Shown: positions 1 through 5,522 of the stretch, one piece after another
Layout: the number at the start of each line of letters is the position of its first letter
Numbering within the stretch: the stretch's first letter is position 1
Source: an uncultured Methanomethylovorans sp.
GTDB taxonomy: Archaea; Halobacteriota; Methanosarcinia; Methanosarcinales; Methanosarcinaceae
Assembly (NCBI GenBank): GCA_937968035.1
Contig: CALBTS010000168.1
Span: 1-5,817 of the forward strand
Direction of reading: 5' to 3'
Length of the DNA stretch: 5,817 nt
Notes under the pieces: model-generated
Databases searched by the model: none
What the model was told of the DNA's origin: nothing
Seen by the model: the letters and a program-made list of their open reading frames with translations, nothing else
Program-made: the position numbers and the translations under genes

Positions 1-1411
1 CTTTCTCTGCCTGTAGCTTCTCTTCTTCATCGGTCAGTGTGCCTTTAGCTTCTTCGGTTTCTTTGCCCTCATCTTTTTCTTCAGACTGATCTAATGCCTG
101 TTCCTGCATCACGGAACTTGTCAGCTTTATTGACCTCACTATCTTTGATTCTCCTCCCTGTGTGAATCTGATGTTCTCTTCGTATTTCTGATAGCCTTCA
201 AGTTCCAGTTGCAAGTTATGCTCATCAAAATCTGTAAGGATCATGTTGTCCTTAGGAGTGGAATCTATCCTTTTGCCATCAATGAAAATATCGGCTCCTG
301 CAGGTTGTGACACCACTGTCAGAAGAAGGTAGGGTACAACAAGCATCGTGAGGTGAGTGTCTGCTGGCACGGCACCCACATTGATACTTCCTATCCCTAT
401 GCTAATGTTCTGCCCGGTTGCTTTGGGCAGCAGGTAGTTCTGATCTTTCACCAGGACCTTCTCATCGATGCGCTCTCCATTCTGTTCAAGCTGCACCACT
501 ACCTCTCCGTTAGCATTCACTTCGCTTATCAGTAGTATGTAACCGTCTCCCAGATCAACACTATCTCCTATCTTTTTCTGTATTGTTTCCACCGGGGTGG
601 CAAATACAAGGGGTTCCTGTAAGATCTCAATTCTCATAAGTTCAGGCGTTACTACAACAGGGCGCTCTACTATATTCGGTCTTTCTATTCTTTCAAGTTC
701 TTCAGACCGTGTTTCAATTCCGGTCATATATGCCAGGATGTTAGTAAAAAGAATTCTTCCCGTGTCCGTCATGCTTTCAGGTGAAGAGGTAAAGCCCCAG
801 AACAGGTATTTGTTCTCTTCCAGCAATAGTGGATAATGGTCTTTGTTCCCTGTTTCTCTTCCCAGCATGACCATTTCAGTGCTCATTGATGGGATATAGA
901 TACCAACATGTTCACTGGACCTGTAAAGCTGCAATATGCCATCTCTAGGGACCATGATGCTATTTGGTTTCTGGAAGATCGGATGTGAAGGATCGGTCAC
1001 GTAGATACTGTTCTCACTCCCATGCCAGCCGTTCGGATACCCTGATCCCAATATTAGCTGCCCAAAAAGTTCATATCCTCCCTCTCCAAGCCCTATAAGG
1101 GGCTTGTTACTCTTTTTTATAATGTCCACAGAATATGTCTCACTCCACGTGGTATCGGGTCCTATGATAATAACATCATATTTTGAAAGGTCGGTATCTC
1201 CTCCTTTTTCCAGTAGTATCATGTCTGTCTGATATCCACTATCTTCAAGTAATGAAATGTAATATTTTGCGCTTGTTACGTCAGCAGAATATATATATGC
1301 CAGCTCTGTCCCAGATTCCAGGGCCATTGCCATCGGTATTATTAAAACAATGGTCAGTGTAGCCACTAGCCCTATTACAGATGCTATGAAGCACCTCAAG
1401 CCCACTTTCAT
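1..1411 (-). CDS. Secreted multidomain surface protein (GATase/ThuA-like fold, S-layer-like segment, PEGA domain), partial
   Basis: The frame stays open from an ATG at 1411 to the left edge, giving 470 residues and no stop, so the C-terminus is missing. Residues 1-30 form a signal peptide (basic start, hydrophobic core, cleavage probably after AMA, residues 28-30), so export is expected. Residues 36-230 alternate beta strands and helices, with KYDVIIIGPD (78-86 region), a GEGG turn at 109-112 and a closing FWGFTSSPES...ILAYM stretch. This resembles class I glutamine amidotransferase/ThuA-like folds, but Glu110 sits where a catalytic Cys would be, so a binding rather than amidotransferase role is likely. 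Residues about 268-350 contain IGDSVDLGDGYILLI followed by a Gly/Val-rich strand and NGERID, resembling methanosarcinal S-layer (DUF1608-type) repeats. Residues 366-430 are a PEGA domain (SQPAGADIFIDGK, then LELEGYQKYEE). Residues 431-470 are Glu/Lys-rich. A GGGGG ribosome-binding site lies 7 nt before the ATG. The surface location is well supported; the exact function is unknown. Confidence 0.85.
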   Translation of the reverse strand, partial: MKVGLRCFIASVIGLVATLTIVLIIPMAMALESGTELAYIYSADVTSAKYYISLLEDSGYQTDMILLEKGGDTDLSKYDVIIIGPDTTWSETYSVDIIKKSNKPLIGLGEGGYELFGQLILGSGYPNGWHGSENSIYVTDPSHPIFQKPNSIMVPRDGILQLYRSSEHVGIYIPSMSTEMVMLGRETGNKDHYPLLLEENKYLFWGFTSSPESMTDTGRILFTNILAYMTGIETRSEELERIERPNIVERPVVVTPELMRIEILQEPLVFATPVETIQKKIGDSVDLGDGYILLISEVNANGEVVVQLEQNGERIDEKVLVKDQNYLLPKATGQNISIGIGSINVGAVPADTHLTMLVVPYLLLTVVSQPAGADIFIDGKRIDSTPKDNMILTDFDEHNLQLELEGYQKYEENIRFTQGGESKIVRSIKLTSSVMQEQALDQSEEKDEGKETEEAKGTLTDEEEKLQAEK

Positions 1412-1418
1412 ATGATTT

Positions 1419-1423
1419 CCCCC
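1419..1423 (-). promoter_or_regulatory. Ribosome-binding site of the surface-protein gene
   Basis: On the minus strand a GGGGG run precedes the ATG at 1411 with 7 nt between. It fixes that ATG as the start, which also places the signal peptide directly at the N-terminus. Confidence 0.55.
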
Positions 1424-1443
1424 AGTACAAATTATGGTATCTT

Positions 1444-1455
1444 GTTATATATAAC
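1444..1455. promoter_or_regulatory. Palindromic TATA element between the surface-protein gene and tag
   Basis: GTTATATATAAC is a perfect 12-bp palindrome containing an archaeal TATA-box match on both strands. For the minus-strand surface-protein gene, a start site about 25 nt downstream would fall near 1425, giving a leader of roughly 14 nt that just includes the GGGGG ribosome-binding site. On the plus strand it could also drive tag from about 1475 with a leader near 50 nt, although a closer TATA element fits tag better. The assignment rests on sequence match and spacing only. Confidence 0.6.
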
Positions 1456-1472
1456 TTTCAACAAATAGAAAT

Positions 1473-1497
1473 TATCTTCTCTCCTATCAGGAAGATA
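1473..1497. repeat. Inverted repeat overlapping the tag promoter
   Basis: Perfect 7-bp arms, TATCTTC at 1473-1479 and GAAGATA at 1491-1497, are separated by 11 nt. The right arm runs into the proposed proximal TATA box of tag, so the repeat is placed where an operator could act. In A/T-rich DNA an arm pair of this length can also arise by chance. Confidence 0.4.
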
Positions 1498-1502
1498 TAA
1501 TA
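1494..1502 (+). promoter_or_regulatory. Proximal TATA box of tag, suggesting leaderless transcription
   Basis: GATATAATA is preceded by the purine-rich CAGGAA, a possible BRE. A start about 25 nt beyond its centre falls at roughly 1522-1526, directly before the tag ATG at 1527. No Shine-Dalgarno-like sequence precedes that ATG (the upstream bases read ACACAATCCACTTT), which agrees with a leaderless or nearly leaderless mRNA. Confidence 0.5.
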
Positions 1503-1526
1503 CTATCCAATTACACAATCCACTTT

Positions 1527-2105
1527 ATGCCAGTAAGATGTGAATGGGCTTCTTTCAGTGATCTTGCTCTTAAATACCATGATGAGGAGTGGGGTGTGCC
1601 GATACACGATGACCAATCACTTTTTGAATTTCTTGTGCTGGAAGGTGCACAGGCAGGCTTAAGCTGGGAAACGATCCTCAAAAAAAGGAATTATTACAGG
1701 AAGGCATTTGATAATTTTGATCATGAGAAGGTTGCAGCCTATGATGATGCAAAAGTGGAGGATCTGCTTAAGAACGAAGGTATAATCCGCAACAAACTTA
1801 AGGTGCAGTCTGCCATTAATAATGCCCGGGCTTTCAAAAAAGTGAGGGATGAATTCGGTTCTTTTGATAATTACATATGGGGCTTTGTGAACCATAAGCC
1901 AGTACAGAACTCATGGACATCGCTGGCAGAGATCCCTTCAAAGAACGAAATTGCAGAAAAGGTAAGTAAGGACCTGAAAAAAAGAGGGTTCAGTTTCGTG
2001 GGTCCGATTATCATCTACGCGTTCATGCAGGCAGTAGGCATGGTCAATGATCATGTTGTGGACTGTTTCAGGCATGAGCAGTGCAGGGAGCTTGAACGAA
2101 AATAG
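1527..2105 (+). CDS. tag: DNA-3-methyladenine glycosylase I (Tag)
   Basis: This base-excision-repair enzyme removes 3-methyladenine from alkylated DNA, leaving an abasic site. The 192-residue product aligns along its whole length with E. coli Tag (about 187 aa), recalled from knowledge rather than searched. The family's zinc ligands are all present: Cys5 in the RCEWA start, His18 in YHDEEWG, and His176 and Cys180 in NDHVVDC. The proposed catalytic Glu39 sits in LEGAQAGLSW, followed by Trp47. The conserved blocks GIIRNKLKVQSAINNA, WGFVNH, LKKRGFSFVG and FMQAVGMVNDH are all intact. The ATG at 1527 is the only sensible start: no in-frame start lies just upstream, and the conserved Cys is at residue 5. 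No ribosome-binding site is visible. The gene is divergent from the surface-protein gene and convergent with sppA. It ends in TAG, which matters if the host decodes pyrrolysine; the reading frame would then continue 15 codons to TAA at 2148-2150. Identity is secure. Confidence 0.96.
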   Translation: MPVRCEWASFSDLALKYHDEEWGVPIHDDQSLFEFLVLEGAQAGLSWETILKKRNYYRKAFDNFDHEKVAAYDDAKVEDLLKNEGIIRNKLKVQSAINNARAFKKVRDEFGSFDNYIWGFVNHKPVQNSWTSLAEIPSKNEIAEKVSKDLKKRGFSFVGPIIIYAFMQAVGMVNDHVVDCFRHEQCRELERK

Positions 2106-2150
2106 CCATCTCTTTATTCTGTTCTAAGGATGAACGATATAGAAATATAA

Positions 2151-2184
2151 GGATATTTGTCCAGTTCCATCAGGACAAATACCC
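2151..2184. terminator. Hairpin between the convergent ends of tag and sppA
   Basis: TATTTGTCC at 2154-2162 and GGACAAATA at 2173-2181 form a perfect 9-bp stem around a 10-nt loop. After an A/C mismatch, two further G-C pairs (2151-2152 with 2183-2184) extend it. The sppA stop codon (2170-2172) lies in the loop and its last three sense codons form one arm. On the minus strand the hairpin is followed by T-rich sequence, so it could end sppA transcription. Plus-strand readout lacks a T tract, so a role for tag is less clear. Confidence 0.5.
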
Positions 2185-3243
2185 GTATGGGCTCTTCTCA
2201 TGCCGTTCTAATATCGCTTCAAGAGATAAGTTCGAAGTTCCGGATTCTGAGCCGAATAACAGGCTTGAAAGGGAAGGCTTGTTCATATATACTACAGTAG
2301 GTTCTCCTTCTATGCCAGCCAGTTCCGTGGCAATCTCAATAGCATCATAGAAATTTCCGAGTTCATCCACCAGGCCCAGTTCCTTTGCCTTTTTGCCAGT
2401 GTATATTCTGCCGTCTGCAATATCCTTTACTTCGCTTACGGACATATTACGGCCTTCTGCGACATTTGTCACGAAGGTATCGTAAACTTCCATTATTACA
2501 CTGTCGGCGTATTCCTTTTCCTCATCTGAGAGGCCTCTCCACGAGCCACCCATATCCTTGAACTCTCCGGATTTAGCCACATGGAACTCTATTCCTTCCT
2601 GGTCATAGTAAGCAGACATGTTCTCAAAGGTCCATATCACACCTATGCTACCGGTCATCGTAGAAGGGTTTGCCACTATCACGTCAGCAGGTACTGATAT
2701 ATGATATGCTGCACTGGCAGCTACGTTACCCATGGATACAACAATAGGCATACCTTCTTCATGAGCTCTTTTCACTTCTTCATATATCTCCTCACCTGCA
2801 GTTGAAGAGCCTCCGGGGCTATCTACCCTTAATACGATAGCTTTTACGCTTTCATCTTCCACAGCCTTACGGATATTCTCATTTATCCCGTCAGGGGTGG
2901 CATATCCCAATCCATTGTATATGCTGCCGGAAACAATTGAGCCTTCCACGTAGATCACTGCTATCTTATCACCTGTGGAATACAGATTGCCATCGAACGT
3001 ACCCATGATGGCTGCAAGGCTTGCGCCAATGAGGATAACAAGAAATCCTGCCAGCAACAGGTACATTTTCCATCTACTTTTACGGGGTGCCATAGGCGGA
3101 GGTGTATTTCGGGTATAGGCCGAAGTTCCACTTACCGGAACATCCTTTTCCACTTTTCCTGCTGAATAAGGATCATTTTCCATGGCCGGTGTTTCTTCCC
3201 CATAAGTTGTATTGGAACTATTTGCCACATCTTCAGGATTCAT
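2170..3243 (-). CDS. sppA: Membrane-anchored signal peptide peptidase SppA-type serine protease
   Basis: SppA-family proteases (MEROPS S49) cleave remnant signal peptides and other membrane-associated peptides with a Ser/Lys dyad. The 357-residue product has a hydrophilic Pro/Ser/Thr-rich N-terminus (1-57). A basic cluster (Arg54, Lys55, Arg57, Lys59) comes next, then one membrane helix at about 58-80, predicting a cytoplasmic tail and an external protease domain. The domain starts with DKIAVIYVEGSI (92-103) and has LRVDSPGGS (138-146). The nucleophile is Ser177 in GNVAASAAYHIS, followed by NPSTMTGSIGVI (192-203) and general base Lys229 in KSGEFKDMGG. The Ser-Lys spacing of 52 residues matches Bacillus SppA, as recalled. 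The usual Gly-Gly after the catalytic Ser is Ala-Ala here. Residues 279-294 (RIYTGKKAKELGLVDE) form the conserved end motif. Length suits the short single-domain SppA class. The start at 3243 has a weak AAGGT ribosome-binding site 9 nt upstream; Met21 or Met51 are alternatives that keep the membrane helix. It is divergent from metG and convergent with tag. Confidence 0.93.
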   Translation of the reverse strand: MNPEDVANSSNTTYGEETPAMENDPYSAGKVEKDVPVSGTSAYTRNTPPPMAPRKSRWKMYLLLAGFLVILIGASLAAIMGTFDGNLYSTGDKIAVIYVEGSIVSGSIYNGLGYATPDGINENIRKAVEDESVKAIVLRVDSPGGSSTAGEEIYEEVKRAHEEGMPIVVSMGNVAASAAYHISVPADVIVANPSTMTGSIGVIWTFENMSAYYDQEGIEFHVAKSGEFKDMGGSWRGLSDEEKEYADSVIMEVYDTFVTNVAEGRNMSVSEVKDIADGRIYTGKKAKELGLVDELGNFYDAIEIATELAGIEGEPTVVYMNKPSLSSLLFGSESGTSNLSLEAILERHEKSPYGYLS

Positions 3244-3268
3244 CTGGATTATACCTTCTTGGCAAGAG

Positions 3269-3284
3269 AATGTACATGAACATT
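3269..3284. repeat. Interrupted palindrome upstream of sppA
   Basis: AATGTACATGAACATT is symmetric except for one central-flank A/A pair, so 14 of 16 positions match. It lies 26-41 nt upstream of the sppA ATG, just downstream of the predicted sppA start site near 3299. That is a typical place for an archaeal repressor operator; it could also be a small hairpin in the leader. No regulator is known. Confidence 0.35.
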
Positions 3285-3312
3285 GAAATACTTATCTTGA
3301 CTAATGCAAGCG

Positions 3313-3330
3313 TAATATATTTTATAAAAG
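3313..3330. promoter_or_regulatory. Shared palindromic TATA element for divergent sppA and metG
   Basis: The A/T-rich block contains the perfect 10-bp palindrome TTTTATAAAA at 3320-3329, next to TAATATAT. Read on the plus strand it predicts a metG start near 3350 and a leader of about 44 nt that contains the metG ribosome-binding site. Read on the minus strand it predicts an sppA start near 3299 and a leader of about 56 nt. A second element, CCATATATAC at 3359-3368, would place the metG start at about 3390, beyond its ribosome-binding site, and is therefore less likely. Confidence 0.5.
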
Positions 3331-3382
3331 CACTCTATCCTCATCAGTAAAACTATTCCATATATACTGCTCATATCATTTC

Positions 3383-3386
3383 GGAG
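3383..3386 (+). promoter_or_regulatory. Ribosome-binding site of metG
   Basis: GGAG, in the context TCGGAGATCATAC, ends 7 nt before the ATG at 3394. It fixes this start, and the HIGH-type motif follows at the expected distance of about 24 residues. Confidence 0.7.
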
Positions 3387-3393
3387 ATCATAC

Positions 3394-5439
3394 ATGTCAA
3401 AACTACCTGAAGATAAACCTGTACTTGTTACATGTGGCCTTCCTTACGCTAACGGTAAAGCCCATGTAGGCCATCTGCGAACGTACATTCCTGCGGACAT
3501 CTATGTGAGGTCCCTGAAAAAACGTGGCAAAGAAGTAACTTTCATTTGCGGTTCAGATACTCATGGAACGCCTATAGTTGTGAACGCAGAAGAATTGAAA
3601 ATAACCCCAAAAGAACTGGTGGGAATATACCATAAGCACTTCTATGAGATATTCAGGTCCATGGGCATCACGTTCGATGCCTTCGGCACAACAGATGACC
3701 CGGAAAACCATAACCGTACGCTGGATATTGTGAACAGGCTAATTGAAAAAGGATATGTTTATCCAAAGGTGATCGAGATAGCATATTGTTCCGCATGTGA
3801 CCGTTTCCTTCCTGACAGGTATGTTGCAGGCGTCTGTCCTCACTGTGGCCAGAATGCAAGAGGAGATGAATGTGACCAGGGTTGTGGTAAACACCTGGAA
3901 CCCGGGGAGCTTAAAGAACCCGCCTGTACCATTTGCCGTGGTCCTGCACAATATAAGGAACAGGAACACTTTTTTTTCAAGTTGTCTGAATTCAAGGACT
4001 TCCTTCTGGAACACCTGGAACACCTGGAAGGTACTTCCAATGCCAGGAACTATGCTCTTGGCTGGGTCAAACAGGAGCTTACCGACTGGTGTATCACAAG
4101 GACACTGGAATGGGGTGTGAAGTTCCCGGGCCATGATGATCTTGTTGTGTATGTATGGGTGGATGCGCCTATAGGTTATATTGCCTTTACAGAGCAATGG
4201 GCCCAGGCTAATAATGAAAGCTGGGAGAAGTTCTGGAAGGGCGATTGTCCCATTGTCCATTTCATCGGCGGGGATATAATCTACCATCATTGTATCTTCT
4301 GGCCTGCCATGCTCAAAGGTGCTGATTACAGCCAGCCCTGGGCTGTTGTGTCTTCAGGCATGGTGAAGATCGAGGACAAGAAATTCTCCAAGAGCCGGGG
4401 GTATGTGGTATGGGTACAGGAGGATTACCTGGACCATGGTTTCCATGCTGATCTGCTCAGATATTACCTGATAAGCTACACATCCCATACCAAAGAAGTC
4501 AACTTCTCATGGAAGGTATTCCAGGAAAGGATCAATACTGAGCTGGTGGCTGTGCTTGGCAATTTCCTTTATCGAAGTCTTCTGTTCGATTTCAAGAACT
4601 TCGGTGAGATCCCGGCAGGCAGGATATCACCTGAGATCATGGAAAAGGTAAAAAACACCATTGATGAGGTCACAGTTGCAATGGAGGAGTTCGAGTTCAA
4701 GAAGGCTATTGATACCGCCATGGCACTGGCTTCTTTCGGTAATTCCTACTTCCAGTCCAATGAACCCTGGAAGCTCATCAAGGAGAACAGGGAGGCATGT
4801 GCCGAGGTGCTGGCGAACTGCATGCAGATCGCAAAGGCGCTGATCCTGCTTTTCGAACCCACACTGCCTGAAAAGATGGAGGTCGCCTGGAAGCAGATAG
4901 GTATGGGCTCAGATGTGCATGCAGCAGGATATGAAGAGGCCCTGGTGCCTGTCGTAGCAGGTACAAAACTTTCTAATCCAAGCATTCTCTTTGATAAGAT
5001 CGAAGATGCCAAGATAGACGAGATGACCGTTATTTCCAATGAGAGAGTACGCAAGGCTCTTGCAAAGGAAGCAGGCATACAGGAAGAAGAGCCTGCAGTG
5101 GTGCCTTTGAAAGACCAGATCACCTACGAGGATTTCGCTAAAGTGGATATACGCGTCGGTAAGATCCTCAATGCTGAGAAGATAAAGAAATCCAAAAAAC
5201 TGCTCAAGCTGACGGTAGATGTGGGTGAACCAAAAACCAGGCAGATAGTTGCAGGTCTTGCAGAATATTATCAGCCTGAAGAACTTGTTGGTAAGGTCGT
5301 CAATGTGCTTGTCAATCTCCAGCCTGCGAAACTGTGTGGCGTGGAGTCCCAGGGTATGCTATTGGCAGCCGATGCAGGAGAACGTGTGTCTCTTCTGACC
5401 CCCGATAAAGAAATGAAGCCAGGATCAGTTGTGAGATAA
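3394..5439 (+). CDS. metG: Methionyl-tRNA synthetase with fused C-terminal tRNA-binding domain
   Basis: This class I synthetase joins methionine to tRNA-Met in the cytoplasm using ATP. The 681-residue product starts with the Rossmann fold: [17 protein letters not shown], where HVGH (24-27) is the HIGH motif. A connective-peptide zinc region follows with C132xxC135, C148xxC151, C160xxxC164 and C178xxC181, enough ligands for two zinc ions as in archaeal enzymes. KFSKS at 330-334 is the KMSKS loop. The helical anticodon-binding domain covers about 375-515 and includes [10 protein letters not shown] (381-390) and NEPW (456-459), matching residues that read the CAU anticodon in E. coli. Residues about 575-681 form an EMAPII/CsaA-type OB-fold tRNA-binding domain ([14 protein letters not shown], then [19 protein letters not shown]). 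In some archaea this domain is a separate protein; here it is fused. A Lys/Glu-rich linker (545-572) joins the parts. The gene stands alone, with its own promoter region and a downstream hairpin. The third Cys pair is spaced CxxxC rather than CxxC. Confidence 0.98.
   Translation: MSKLPEDKPVLVTCGLPYANGKAHVGHLRTYIPADIYVRSLKKRGKEVTFICGSDTHGTPIVVNAEELKITPKELVGIYHKHFYEIFRSMGITFDAFGTTDDPENHNRTLDIVNRLIEKGYVYPKVIEIAYCSACDRFLPDRYVAGVCPHCGQNARGDECDQGCGKHLEPGELKEPACTICRGPAQYKEQEHFFFKLSEFKDFLLEHLEHLEGTSNARNYALGWVKQELTDWCITRTLEWGVKFPGHDDLVVYVWVDAPIGYIAFTEQWAQANNESWEKFWKGDCPIVHFIGGDIIYHHCIFWPAMLKGADYSQPWAVVSSGMVKIEDKKFSKSRGYVVWVQEDYLDHGFHADLLRYYLISYTSHTKEVNFSWKVFQERINTELVAVLGNFLYRSLLFDFKNFGEIPAGRISPEIMEKVKNTIDEVTVAMEEFEFKKAIDTAMALASFGNSYFQSNEPWKLIKENREACAEVLANCMQIAKALILLFEPTLPEKMEVAWKQIGMGSDVHAAGYEEALVPVVAGTKLSNPSILFDKIEDAKIDEMTVISNERVRKALAKEAGIQEEEPAVVPLKDQITYEDFAKVDIRVGKILNAEKIKKSKKLLKLTVDVGEPKTRQIVAGLAEYYQPEELVGKVVNVLVNLQPAKLCGVESQGMLLAADAGERVSLLTPDKEMKPGSVVR
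4006..4029 (+). repeat. 9-bp tandem repeat inside metG
   Basis: CTGGAACAC occurs twice in a row and a third copy is partial (CTGGAA), encoding Leu-Glu-His, Leu-Glu-His, Leu-Glu-Gly at residues 205-213. Because the unit is a multiple of three, copy-number change would keep the reading frame. Confidence 0.7.
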
Positions 5440-5483
5440 AACACTAAAAAATAGTGAAATCTGATCACAAACGTAAGTTGTTA

Positions 5484-5522
5484 ACAGGTGCAGATCTGAC
5501 TGTACCTGTCAGCAATTTTTTT
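5484..5522 (+). terminator. Terminator-like hairpin and T7 tract after metG
   Basis: ACAGGTGCAG at 5484-5493 pairs with CTGTACCTGT at 5500-5509 as a 10-bp stem with one G-U pair and a 6-nt loop. Six bases later there is a run of seven T (5516-5522). T tracts alone can terminate archaeal transcription, so this is a good candidate end for metG. The T run overlaps the stop codon of the facing CYTH gene. Confidence 0.65.

Noticed and set aside
353..836. Two short plus-strand open frames (353-535 and 597-836) within the first gene.
   Set aside because: They lie antisense to the surface-protein frame, which has a signal peptide and recognisable domains. Their translations show no domain-like pattern or ribosome-binding site.
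3102..3350. An 82-codon plus-strand frame running from inside sppA across the divergent promoter region.
   Set aside because: It overlaps the sppA N-terminus antisense and the TATA element, lacks a ribosome-binding site, and shows no conserved pattern.
3970..3977. A run of eight T in metG that could be a frameshift or sequencing-error site.
   Set aside because: The reading frame continues intact through it (HFFFKLSEF is conserved MetRS sequence), so there is no sign of a shift.
3739..4290. A 183-codon minus-strand open frame opposite metG.
   Set aside because: It is entirely antisense to conserved MetRS sequence. Its product has no recognisable motif, and it arises from metG codon composition.
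4746..5123. A 125-codon minus-strand open frame and a nested shorter one opposite metG.
   Set aside because: Both are shadows of the MetRS anticodon-binding domain and linker, with Ser/Ala-rich low-information translations.
5442..5456. A small hairpin CACTA-AAAAA-TAGTG right after the metG stop.
   Set aside because: The stem has only five mostly A/T pairs and no following T tract. The hairpin at 5484-5509 is a stronger terminator candidate.
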